Part shown: positions 1 through 5,883 of the stretch, one piece after another
Layout: each line of letters begins with the position of its first letter
How positions within the stretch are numbered: the first letter of the stretch is position 1
Source of the DNA: SAT2750 sp964476375
GTDB lineage: Bacteria; Planctomycetota; Planctomycetia; Pirellulales; Pirellulaceae
Direction of reading: 5' to 3'
Length of the DNA stretch: 10,158 nucleotides
Assembly (NCBI GenBank): GCA_964476375.1
Contig: CAYYZW010000068.1
Coordinates: 1-10,158, forward strand
Program-made: the position numbers and the translations under genes
The notes under the pieces: generated by a model
Databases searched by the model: none
Told to the model about the DNA's origin: nothing
What the model saw: only the letters and a program-made list of their open reading frames with translations

Positions 1-1
1 A

Positions 2-61
2 GCAGGTTTCCCCGGAGCCGGTGGTGCCGAAGCAGGTTTCCCAGGTGCTGGCAATGGCGGG
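2..61 (+). repeat. GFPG repeat block A, period 30 bp (two visible units)
   Basis: Two consecutive 10-residue units, AGFPGAGGAE and AGFPGAGNGG, at 2-31 and 32-61. The block is cut by the window edge, so more copies may lie upstream. It shares the GFPG core with the two later blocks but has a different period. Confidence 0.7.
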
Positions 62-856
62 CAGGCGGCCAACCGAACACCCCCCACGAAAGCGGAAATT
101 GGCAAGAGCTATCTGAGCCAGGGGCGATTCAAGGATGGCATGAATTACATTTTCGCCGCCGTGCTGGTGGGGGACGACGGAGGCCAGGAATTGATGGGCC
201 AGTATCGCTGGGTGAACGGACTGAATCACCCGACCCTGGCCGTGCGCTGGGGGATTGGGATGCAGGTCATCCAGCCACCAAAATTCAAGGGCAAGTTTTA
301 TCCCATAGGCGAAGACCAGAAACTGGATGGTTCGCTTGCGAACCGGGGGCAGAATAACAATAACGGCGGTTTCCCAGGTGGCGGAACAGGAGGTTTTCCC
401 GGTGGAGATGACGGTGGTTTTCCAGGTGGGGAAGACGGGGGATTTCCTGGCGCCGGGGGAGCGGGTGGTTTTGGCGGTGGCGGCAGTAGTGGCAACCAGG
501 AACTGACCAAGGTGGCCGGGGACCTGGGAGATCTTATCGTGGAGCGGATCGAGGCTCGAACAGAGCGGAAATACTACGGCGAGTTGTTTAACAGTACTGC
601 CTCACGTGGCCGGGGTCAGGGTAACGGGGGCGGATTTGGCGCCGGTGGTGGCGCCGGTTTTCCCGGTGGTGATCCAGGTGGCGGTGCCGGTTTTCCCGGC
701 GGTGAGCCGGGCGGCGGTGCCGGTTTCCCTGGTGGAGATCCGGGTGACGGCGCTGGTTTCCCCGGCGGTGACCCGGGCGGCGGTGCTGGTTTCCCTGGTG
801 GTGGCTCTGGTCGCTCGGCCGGATCGGGTGCGAGCAGCCTGGCCATGCTTGGCTAG
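2..856 (+). CDS. Glycine-rich GFPG-repeat protein, N-terminal/central part (5' partial, ends at in-frame TAG)
   Basis: The reading frame is open from the left edge, so the true start lies upstream and the Met at 140 is internal. The visible 284 residues alternate repeats with ordinary sequence: a 10-residue GFPG repeat (2-61), a folded-looking segment (about 86-337) with Trp/Tyr/Phe-rich stretches such as QYRWVNGLNHPTLAVRWGIG, an 8-residue repeat block (365-460, decaying to about 484), a short charged, probably helical segment (497-600), and five 11-residue units (650-814). The frame ends at TAG 854-856 just after ASSLAMLG, but stays open on the other side to 1444. This is therefore probably only the front part of a longer protein. 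No catalytic motif is recognised and the function is unknown. I recall similar Gly-rich proteins from planctomycetes but cannot name a family. It may be a nonsense-truncated pseudogene or one half of a gene split by a sequence error. Confidence 0.7.
   Translation, partial: AGFPGAGGAEAGFPGAGNGGQAANRTPPTKAEIGKSYLSQGRFKDGMNYIFAAVLVGDDGGQELMGQYRWVNGLNHPTLAVRWGIGMQVIQPPKFKGKFYPIGEDQKLDGSLANRGQNNNNGGFPGGGTGGFPGGDDGGFPGGEDGGFPGAGGAGGFGGGGSSGNQELTKVAGDLGDLIVERIEARTERKYYGELFNSTASRGRGQGNGGGFGAGGGAGFPGGDPGGGAGFPGGEPGGGAGFPGGDPGDGAGFPGGDPGGGAGFPGGGSGRSAGSGASSLAMLG
365..460 (+). repeat. GFPG repeat block B, period 24 bp (four units, decaying fifth)
   Basis: Four 8-residue units: GGFPGGGT (365-388), GGFPGGDD (389-412), GGFPGGED (413-436) and GGFPGAGG (437-460). 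A degenerate AGGFGGGG follows, to about 484. An NNNN run precedes the block. Variation falls mainly on the last two residues of each unit, which are acidic in units 2 and 3. Confidence 0.8.
650..814 (+). repeat. GFPG repeat block C, period 33 bp (five units)
   Basis: Five uninterrupted 11-residue units: GAGFPGGDPGG (650-682), GAGFPGGEPGG (683-715), GAGFPGGDPGD (716-748), GAGFPGGDPGG (749-781) and GAGFPGGGSGR (782-814). The protein sequence is better conserved than the DNA: third positions of Gly, Pro and Phe codons differ between units (ttt/ttc, ccc/cct, ggt/ggc). That points to selection on the peptide or to an older duplication rather than very recent slippage. Confidence 0.85.
854..856 (+). 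other. In-frame TAG interrupting an otherwise continuous reading frame
   Basis: The TAG lies in the same frame as both the upstream Gly-rich frame and the downstream frame that runs to 1444. Only this codon separates them: the text reads SLAMLG, stop, GGLKELMVKAR. A single base change at the first position (AAG, CAG or GAG) would restore one continuous product. TAG is also the ordinary terminator of the downstream frame, the DUF1549/DUF1553 gene, the DUF1501 gene and lpdA in this window. Genome-wide reassignment of TAG is therefore unlikely. Confidence 0.85.
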
Positions 857-874
857 GGGGGCCTGAAGGAACTG

Positions 875-1444
875 ATGGTCAAGGCCAGGACCCAGGGGCT
901 TGATGTGGTCCTCTATTTCAACATTCGTGTGGTTGAGAGTGCTCGAACCGGCCTGGTTACCAATATCGCGGAGATCGAGGTGATTGACGTGGCGACAGAA
1001 CAGAAAGTTTTCAGCCTGCCGGCACTCAATAATCTGAAAATGCAGAAGGAACGCGAGGCGGCCACGAAGGGCGGCCTGGATGATCCACTCGAAGTTGCCA
1101 TTGATAAGCTCTTCCAGTTTGCCGATCGCCAGTACAGGATGCTTCCGGTGCCCCAGAAAACAAGTGACGAGATTCTGGAGTCACGGATCAAGCCACTGGT
1201 TCTTTCCGCTGAGAAACCAGAAAATCCCCTTGCCGCCCTGGCAGAGATCAAGTTTCTTTACAGCAAGGAAATGGTCAGAAAGGAACATCTTCCCATTGCC
1301 TTCAAGCAGCTCCTTGGGGAGGAACTTGCAGAGAAATGGTTCGCGGCAGATGACGAGGGGCGAGCCGAGATCCTCGCTCTCTGGCTTCCCAAAACGGCAG
1401 GCGGTCGTGGCGGCGGTGGAGCCGTGGACAAGCCTTTCCGCTAG
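875..1444 (+). CDS. Hypothetical protein, probable C-terminal part of the preceding Gly-rich protein
   Basis: This frame encodes 189 residues from the ATG at 875, or 195 if read from directly after the TAG at 854-856, with which it is in phase. AAGGA at 866-870 is four bases before the ATG, close for a ribosome site, so independent or re-initiated translation is possible but not compelling. The N-terminal half looks like alternating beta strands (DVVLYFNIRVVESARTGLVT, then IAEIEVIDVATEQKVFSLPA). A helical half follows (DDPLEVAIDKLFQFADRQYR, then LAALAEIKFLYSKEMV and AFKQLLGEELAEKWFAADDE). It ends in a short Gly/Arg-rich tail. There is no signal peptide, membrane segment or recognisable catalytic motif. 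The absence of a leader, the shared frame and the GG run at the junction all suggest it is the distal domain of the upstream protein. Function unknown. Confidence 0.6.
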   Translation: MVKARTQGLDVVLYFNIRVVESARTGLVTNIAEIEVIDVATEQKVFSLPALNNLKMQKEREAATKGGLDDPLEVAIDKLFQFADRQYRMLPVPQKTSDEILESRIKPLVLSAEKPENPLAALAEIKFLYSKEMVRKEHLPIAFKQLLGEELAEKWFAADDEGRAEILALWLPKTAGGRGGGGAVDKPFR

Positions 1445-1447
1445 GTT

Positions 1448-1472
1448 CCCCTACCTGGCAGGGCAGGGGTTT
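1448..1472 (+). terminator. Candidate weak intrinsic terminator between convergent genes
   Basis: CCCCT (1448-1452) pairs with AGGGG (1465-1469). An inner CCT/AGG stem and a three-base loop sit inside, separated by a small asymmetric bulge, and TTT follows before TCTC. It lies four bases past the TAG at 1442-1444, in the 29-base gap before the converging WD40 gene. The T tract is short and there is none on the minus-strand side, so it would serve at best the plus-strand gene. Confidence 0.35.
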
Positions 1473-1473
1473 C

Positions 1474-2535
1474 TCACCCACTGGCTGTTTCTTCTGCAGC
1501 GGAATCGCTTTTCACATCTGCAGGCGTACTCTCCATCTTCCAGATAACGAGCTTTCCATGGCCGGCTCCATAAATGGTGTCGTGGGCGGCATTGATGGAC
1601 AGGTCATGAACATGCATCGGGGCCTTGTCCTGCTTGATGATCTTTTTCTCTTTCAAGTCATAGAACTTGATGAAGCCATTGTGATCTCCCCCGCTCGCCA
1701 GCAGCCACTGGTTTTCCGGGTGAAAGACCATTTGTTCCACGAGTCCCTTGTAAGTGTCACCGCTGAACTCGTGAGTCTGTTCTCCCTTTTCCCAATCAAA
1801 GATCTCGATCCGGGAGAGAGCCTCGAGGTGGTCGATATTGTTGATCGTACCAGTACCCCCGATAGCCAGCAGTGAATTATCCGGGGAAAAAGCAACCGAG
1901 CGGGCACCACCGATCGAGTGAATCCGTTGCTTGGGATCCCAGGTGTACATGACCGGGGCCTCGACCGTGGCCAGCTGTCGGCCCCTCTTCACGTCCCAGA
2001 CCACCGCCTTTCCCGTTCGATCGGCGGTCGCCAGAAACTGGCCGTCGGCGGAAAATCCACAGGCATAGAGCATCGAGGGGAAGTGGTGGGGAGTCTTTTC
2101 GGCATGTCCCTTGAGCTCACGGACCAGTTTTCCCTTGGCCGTTTTCCAGACACGGCAGACCATGTCATCGGCAACACTGGCAAGCAGGCTTCCATCCGGA
2201 GAGATAGCCAGCTGGCGAATCCACTTCTGGTGGGCGTGAACGGTTCGAATCGGCTGTCGTTTCTCCAGGTCCCACCAGATCAGGGTGCCGTCAAAGGACC
2301 CGGAGATGAGTATGTTTCCTGTCTGGACCAGGCCCGTGACGTAACTCTGGTGCCCTTCCATGGCCACCGGTTCGGATTTTTCCTGTGTGGTATCCAGCTC
2401 GTAGATGCGAGCATCGGAACTTCCCACAAAGACCCGTCCAGCATCTCCGAGGTGCGTCACGCTCAGCAGAATATCATCACGCGAGATCTCCCGGCTTATC
2501 TTCAGCGTGGTGGGGTCAACGTGGGCCATCATCAT
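1474..2535 (-). CDS. WD40-repeat protein (seven-bladed beta-propeller)
   Basis: A 353-residue protein that reads almost entirely as WD40 blades. I count seven, each ending in a WD-like dipeptide: ARIYELD, LIWWDLEKR, CRVWKTAKG, AVVWDVKRG, IEIFDWEKG, IKFYDLKEK and LVIWKME. Upstream positions show the typical GH/AH and SPDGSLLAS or SADGQFLAT strands. Propellers of this kind are protein-interaction scaffolds; no enzyme motif is present. It begins with three consecutive ATG codons (2535, 2532, 2529) without a clear ribosome-binding site, 36 bases after the stop of the DUF1501 gene, so it may be translated by coupling within that transcript. No signal peptide is visible, so it is predicted cytoplasmic, unlike its two operon partners. 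A short acidic, Ala/Ser-rich tail ends the protein. Its specific partner is unknown. Confidence 0.88.
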   Translation of the reverse strand: MMMAHVDPTTLKISREISRDDILLSVTHLGDAGRVFVGSSDARIYELDTTQEKSEPVAMEGHQSYVTGLVQTGNILISGSFDGTLIWWDLEKRQPIRTVHAHQKWIRQLAISPDGSLLASVADDMVCRVWKTAKGKLVRELKGHAEKTPHHFPSMLYACGFSADGQFLATADRTGKAVVWDVKRGRQLATVEAPVMYTWDPKQRIHSIGGARSVAFSPDNSLLAIGGTGTINNIDHLEALSRIEIFDWEKGEQTHEFSGDTYKGLVEQMVFHPENQWLLASGGDHNGFIKFYDLKEKKIIKQDKAPMHVHDLSINAAHDTIYGAGHGKLVIWKMESTPADVKSDSAAEETASG

Positions 2536-2571
2536 GCAGGCTTTCGAAAAAGGAAAATGCTCTCAGGACAC

Positions 2572-3876
2572 CTAGGAGAGTACCTCGTCAATGGCGCTGG
2601 TCCCCGGGTCGGTAAGTGGCACCGGTCTGGCGCCGACGTAGTAGTCTTTGTGGGGATTAATCCCCAGGGCCTTGTAGATCGTGGCGAACATCTCGGCGGC
2701 GCCGATTTCCCCTTCGGCTACGGTCTGGCCGTCCTCGTCTGTTTTTCCATAGAGACTGCCTCCCTTGACTCCACAACCGGAGAGCGATGCGCTCCAGGCG
2801 TTGGCAAAGTGATCTCGTCCGAGGCTGCCATTGATCTTTGGGGTCCGGCCAAATTCTGCCAGCGTGATCACCAGCGTGGACTCGAGCAGGCCGCGCTGCT
2901 TGAGATCTTCCAGCAGGGTCGACATGACATGGTCCAGTTCAGTCACCAGTTCCAGGTGCGTTTCAAAGTTTTGTCCATGGCTATCCCACCAGGCACGGGA
3001 GACTTTCACAAATGGCGTCCCTGCCTCGGCCAGTCGCCTGGCGATCAGGCACTGTTGCCCGAACAGGGTCGGACCGTAGCGGTCCTGCATCTCCTGGGGT
3101 TCCCTGGCCACATCGAACAGTGTGTCACTGGCCATTAACCCACGCACTCGCCGGTAAGCAACATTGTGGCTGTCCAGCACCCGGGCATTTTCCCGTCCAC
3201 GGGTGAAACGGTCACTGAAGAGTTGTCTGAGATCTGCCCGTTCCTTGTGGTCGACCTCTGAAAGGCCCTCGATCCGCTCGATATCCTCCGGCTTGTTGCT
3301 GCTTGTCAGGAACATGGGGGCATAGCGGGCACCGAGGAAACCTGGCCGGCCGACCGCATTTCCACGCCCTTCCGTGGCCGTGTAAAAAGTGACGTAGTCC
3401 GGTACCGAACTGTCTGCCTGGCCAAGTTCACGTGCCAGAACCGATCCCATGTCAGGGTAGCTCAAGTTGGGCTCATCTCGCCGTCCCAGGTGCATCAGGA
3501 TCGAGCCTCCACCATGGTCTCCAATCCTGGTGTTCAGTGAACGGATGATGGCTGTATCCTGCAATCGAGCAGCCATTTTCGGCATCAGCTCTGAAATCTG
3601 GACACCCGGGCTCGTTGTCTGGATCGATCGGAATGGCCCCCCGGTTGGTCGGCCCGGCTTGGGATCCCATGTTTCCAGCTGGCTGGCACCCCCGGCGAGC
3701 CAGAGGAGGATAACCCGTTTCTGCTGCTTTTTCATTTCTTCCGCCATCGCCGGACGCTGCAGGGCTTCCAGGCCGCCACTGATTCCAGCCAGGGCCGTGG
3801 CGCCGCCGAGGAACCTGCGACGATTGAATTCGTGTTCCGGGGATCCGCAGAACAATGTGCCGCGATCACGAGCCAT
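2572..3876 (-). CDS. DUF1501 family protein with Tat signal (sulfatase/phosphatase-like fold)
   Basis: A 434-residue protein with a twin-arginine leader: NRRRFLGG around residues 18-25, then a short Ala/Gly/Leu-rich stretch. Export in folded form is predicted. The rest matches DUF1501, a family common in planctomycetes and related to the alkaline-phosphatase/sulfatase superfamily. Typical motifs are LLWLAGGASQLETWDPKPG (about 57-75), GDHGGG (119-124), WDSHGQNFETH (297-307), EFGRTPKIN (341-349) and GRDHF (353-357). The Asp and His residues in these motifs are candidates for metal binding by analogy with the superfamily; the substrate is unknown. The length suits the family. The ATG at 3876 is preceded by AAGGGA about nine bases upstream on the coding strand, supporting this start. 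It lies 110 bases after the DUF1549/DUF1553 gene and 36 bases before the WD40 gene, a common planctomycete arrangement. Confidence 0.92.
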   Translation of the reverse strand: MARDRGTLFCGSPEHEFNRRRFLGGATALAGISGGLEALQRPAMAEEMKKQQKRVILLWLAGGASQLETWDPKPGRPTGGPFRSIQTTSPGVQISELMPKMAARLQDTAIIRSLNTRIGDHGGGSILMHLGRRDEPNLSYPDMGSVLARELGQADSSVPDYVTFYTATEGRGNAVGRPGFLGARYAPMFLTSSNKPEDIERIEGLSEVDHKERADLRQLFSDRFTRGRENARVLDSHNVAYRRVRGLMASDTLFDVAREPQEMQDRYGPTLFGQQCLIARRLAEAGTPFVKVSRAWWDSHGQNFETHLELVTELDHVMSTLLEDLKQRGLLESTLVITLAEFGRTPKINGSLGRDHFANAWSASLSGCGVKGGSLYGKTDEDGQTVAEGEIGAAEMFATIYKALGINPHKDYYVGARPVPLTDPGTSAIDEVLS

Positions 3877-3939
3877 AGCAGGGTATCCCTTGTACGCAGG
3901 AGAACGTTACCGGTGTTATTTTACTTCGTTTGTCCCTGT

Positions 3940-3977
3940 CCGGGGAGAACTGGCAGGGAATTCTGGATTTTCCCCGG
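3940..3977 (-). other. Intercistronic stem-loop between the DUF1549/1553 and DUF1501 genes
   Basis: CCGGGGAGAA (3940-3949) faces TTTTCCCCGG (3968-3977) around an 18-base loop. In the minus-strand transcript this gives a 7-bp GC-rich stem, one mismatch and two more pairs. No T tract follows in that direction, so it resembles an mRNA-processing, stability or attenuation element more than a terminator. It lies in the 110-base gap of the operon, just downstream of the first gene. The inverted repeat is seen directly; its role is inferred. Confidence 0.4.
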
Positions 3978-3986
3978 CGCCTGTCC

Positions 3987-5618
3987 CTAGTAATTGAATC
4001 GGAATTCTCCACTGGTCAACAATGCCCAAACAAGCTGTTGGATTGCAGGAATTCGCCGATCGTCCCGGTCAGCCAGGTATTTCACCATCCACTGGGTTTC
4101 CTCATCGTCGAGCCCGCGTCCCATGACATTCCATCCGGCCTGCTGGACAAGCAGGTTATTGTCTTCCAGCGCCTTGAGTTGTCCGACCAGCATACTTCCG
4201 TCATCGGCAAGCAGCTGGTTCTGGATATCGGCGTTGTTGTTAAACATCAGGGCCTCTCCGACGCTGACCTGGAAGTCCACCCCAGGCTCATCAAACTTGC
4301 TCGCCAGGCCCTCGGATGATTTCTCCTCGGCGATGAGACGTTGCTTGGTGTCTCCGGATTTTTCGCCGGCCCAGTAGTCCGAGCTTCGGCTTGCGATTCG
4401 CAGGGATGTTGCATACTGCCGGGGTGTAAGGGCGCGGACATTGGCCACGGCAAACAGGGTGCCCGGAGGCCGCTCCTCTTTACTCTCCCACTGGCTTGTC
4501 CGTCCATAAGCCCGGCTCAGCACGATACCCCGAACCAGTCTTTTTAAATCATAGGCGTGGTTCTCGAAATCCCGTGCCAGCCAGGCAAGCAGCCCGGGAT
4601 GGCTTGCCGGGTTTTCCGGGTGCATCTGGTCGAGCGGCATGACCAGCCCCATGCCCATCAACCGGTGCCAGGTCCGGTTGACAATGGAGCGGGAAAGGTA
4701 ATGCTGCTGGTCGGATTCCAGGGCGACCTGGACAAGCTGCTGTCGGCGGCTGTAAGCCGGTGCCGGTACGGGCTTCTTGTCTTTCTTAAGCTGCTCCAGT
4801 TTTTTCTTTTCGGTATCCTTCTGCTTGGAATCCGGGGTCTTCCATTCCGGCTCACCAATTGCGGTCCCATTGAAGAACATCATGCGGGCATCGAGGGTCT
4901 CTCCCGACGTGTTCTTGAACTGGATGGCGCCGTATGCCCTTTCACCAAGAAAATCACCATTTTCAAAAGAGCGGCTGAAAAATGACTTCATTCCATAAAA
5001 ATGAGCCTGTGTCCATTCGGTAACGAGTGGATGGTCATGGCACTTTGCACAACTTATGTTGATCCCGAAAAAAATAGCACTGGTGGCGTTGGTCAATTTA
5101 TCCAGGTCATTGACCCGTTGCAGGATAAAGGAGGTTGGTCCCTGCTTGGAGGACTGGCTGGTATCCCCATTGATCATCTCCCGAAACATCTGGTCCCAGC
5201 CCTTGTTGCTGGAAAGTGACTCAAGCAGGTAAGGACGCAGGTTCTCGTTACGTTCATCCGAGAGTAGCGTGTTCAGCTCGTTGGCGCTATGTCGTATGAA
5301 TCCCTGGTCATCGAGCAGGAGGTCAACCATTTCCAGCCGCTTGTTCGCCGAGGAGCTGGCTGCATACTGGTGAGCCTCGGTTGCTGTTGGAATTCGTCCG
5401 ACCAGGTCCAGCATGGTTCGCCGCAGGAGGGTGCTGTCGGCTGCCGGCAAAGAGGGGGTCAGGTTCACAACGGCCAGCCGGGCGTCGATGTAATGATCGA
5501 TCGCCGCGGTAACATCATGATCCTCACTGAGTAGCTCATCGGCCTGCATAAAAGGGACAGGCAGGCTGAAAAACAGGATCGTGCAGGCCAGCACGGTGGG
5601 ATGAATCCTCGTCATCAT
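3987..5618 (-). CDS. DUF1549/DUF1553 domain protein, exported (planctomycete 'PSD1' type)
   Basis: From the ATG at 5618 this is a 543-residue protein. A GTG at 5627 would add three residues, but the ATG pair gives a cleaner leader: MMTRIHP, a hydrophobic core (TVLACTILFFSLPVPF), then a likely cleavage near QA/DE. Numbering from the GTG, DUF1549 covers about 40-225, with typical RRTMLDLVGRIPT and an intact CAKCH motif at 193-197 (Cys193, Cys196, His197) followed by DHPL. A charged Lys-rich linker (about 266-287) leads to DUF1553 (about 295-546), with SIVNRTWHRLMGMGLV, ASHPGLLAWLARDF and the C-terminal WALLTSGEFRFNY. Family members often carry extra cytochrome-like or Ig-like N-terminal domains; none is present here. 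CxxCH could bind heme c, but in DUF1549 this is unproven. It is first gene of the cluster with DUF1501 and WD40. Confidence 0.92.
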   Translation of the reverse strand: MMTRIHPTVLACTILFFSLPVPFMQADELLSEDHDVTAAIDHYIDARLAVVNLTPSLPAADSTLLRRTMLDLVGRIPTATEAHQYAASSSANKRLEMVDLLLDDQGFIRHSANELNTLLSDERNENLRPYLLESLSSNKGWDQMFREMINGDTSQSSKQGPTSFILQRVNDLDKLTNATSAIFFGINISCAKCHDHPLVTEWTQAHFYGMKSFFSRSFENGDFLGERAYGAIQFKNTSGETLDARMMFFNGTAIGEPEWKTPDSKQKDTEKKKLEQLKKDKKPVPAPAYSRRQQLVQVALESDQQHYLSRSIVNRTWHRLMGMGLVMPLDQMHPENPASHPGLLAWLARDFENHAYDLKRLVRGIVLSRAYGRTSQWESKEERPPGTLFAVANVRALTPRQYATSLRIASRSSDYWAGEKSGDTKQRLIAEEKSSEGLASKFDEPGVDFQVSVGEALMFNNNADIQNQLLADDGSMLVGQLKALEDNNLLVQQAGWNVMGRGLDDEETQWMVKYLADRDDRRIPAIQQLVWALLTSGEFRFNY

Positions 5619-5671
5619 GGATCTCACACGAGGCTATGGCAGGTGGGGAAACGGCGTCATCTGGTGACGGT

Positions 5672-5698
5672 GTACCGGGGATCCAGGACTCCCGGTAC
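5672..5698. promoter_or_regulatory. Perfect 8-bp inverted repeat upstream of the DUF1549/1553 operon
   Basis: GTACCGGG (5672-5679) and CCCGGTAC (5691-5698) are perfect inverse complements around an 11-base spacer. The element lies 54 bases upstream of the ATG at 5618, in the divergent intergenic region. It could be a dyad operator for a DNA-binding protein, or a 5'-UTR hairpin of the minus-strand operon transcript. There is no T tract on either side, so terminator function is unlikely. Confidence 0.5.
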
Positions 5699-5710
5699 CA
5701 ACGCTGCGGT

Positions 5711-5739
5711 ATGATAACATATCGCCATGAGGGCCACAA
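5711..5739 (-). promoter_or_regulatory. Candidate sigma70-like promoter for the DUF1549/DUF1501/WD40 operon
   Basis: On the minus strand, TTGTGG (5739-5734) and TATCAT (5716-5711) are spaced by 17 bases. The -10 matches TATAAT at five of six positions; the -35 is weak (three of six, with TTG intact). The predicted start would be near 5704, giving a leader of about 85 bases that contains the 5672-5698 hairpin. Planctomycete promoter consensus is not well established, so this is tentative. Confidence 0.3.
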
Positions 5740-5788
5740 AGTCAGCTCTGCTGCATGGTTACTTTACCTGAAAAAGAGATTTGCCCCC

Positions 5789-5817
5789 TTGCGATTGGAG
5801 AGGGTTTTTGGGATTAT
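5789..5817 (+). promoter_or_regulatory. Candidate sigma70-like promoter for rpsD
   Basis: TTGCGA (5789-5794) and GATTAT (5812-5817) are separated by 17 bases, each matching consensus at four of six positions. The predicted start near 5824 would give a leader of about 60 bases. It would also fall inside the small inverted repeat at 5819-5836, so this promoter and that leader hairpin cannot both function as drawn. Confidence 0.28.
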
Positions 5818-5818
5818 C

Positions 5819-5836
5819 GGAGATTACCCGATCTCC
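5819..5836 (+). promoter_or_regulatory. Small stem-loop in the rpsD leader
   Basis: GGAGAT (5819-5824) and ATCTCC (5831-5836) form a perfect 6-bp stem with a six-base loop, 47 bases before the rpsD ATG. A second short pairing, GGAAA (5849-5853) with TTTCC (5863-5867), ends at the ribosome-binding site CAGGAG. S4 is known in other bacteria to repress its own mRNA by binding leader structures, so an autoregulatory site is conceivable. The structure here is small and unproven. Confidence 0.3.
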
Positions 5837-5867
5837 CTAAACAAATGGGGAAAGGGATTGTTTTTCC

Positions 5868-5872
5868 AGGAG
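5868..5872 (+). promoter_or_regulatory. Ribosome-binding site fixing the rpsD start
   Basis: AGGAG lies 11 bases before ATG 5884. It favours that start over the in-frame ATG at 5755, which would add 43 residues unlike any S4 N-terminus. Confidence 0.6.
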
Positions 5873-5883
5873 AAAGTGCATTC

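Noticed and set aside
298..846. Minus-strand proline-rich frames (298-510 and 616-846) opposite the Gly-rich gene
   Set aside because: They are the complement of GGN codon repeats (Gly read as Pro/Ala). The plus-strand frame has non-repeat segments that look like real protein, and it is open through the whole stretch.
854..856. TAG considered as a recoded sense codon (for example pyrrolysine)
   Set aside because: No pyl genes or insertion context are visible, and TAG ends the downstream frame, lpdA and both the DUF1549/DUF1553 and DUF1501 genes normally.
1..1444. Repeats considered as a CRISPR array or non-coding satellite
   Set aside because: The repeats are contiguous without unique spacers, have codon-multiple periods, and sit in an open reading frame with synonymous third-position variation.
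1918..3138. Long plus-strand open frame of 406 codons antisense to the WD40 and DUF1501 genes
   Set aside because: Its translation has no recognisable domain and it spans two convincingly coding minus-strand genes. Open antisense frames are expected in GC-rich genes with biased codon use.
5755..5883. 43-residue N-terminal extension of rpsD from the ATG at 5755
   Set aside because: S4 begins at MGRYTGPKARINRRLG, and AGGAG at 5868-5872 supports ATG 5884. The extension resembles no S4 sequence.
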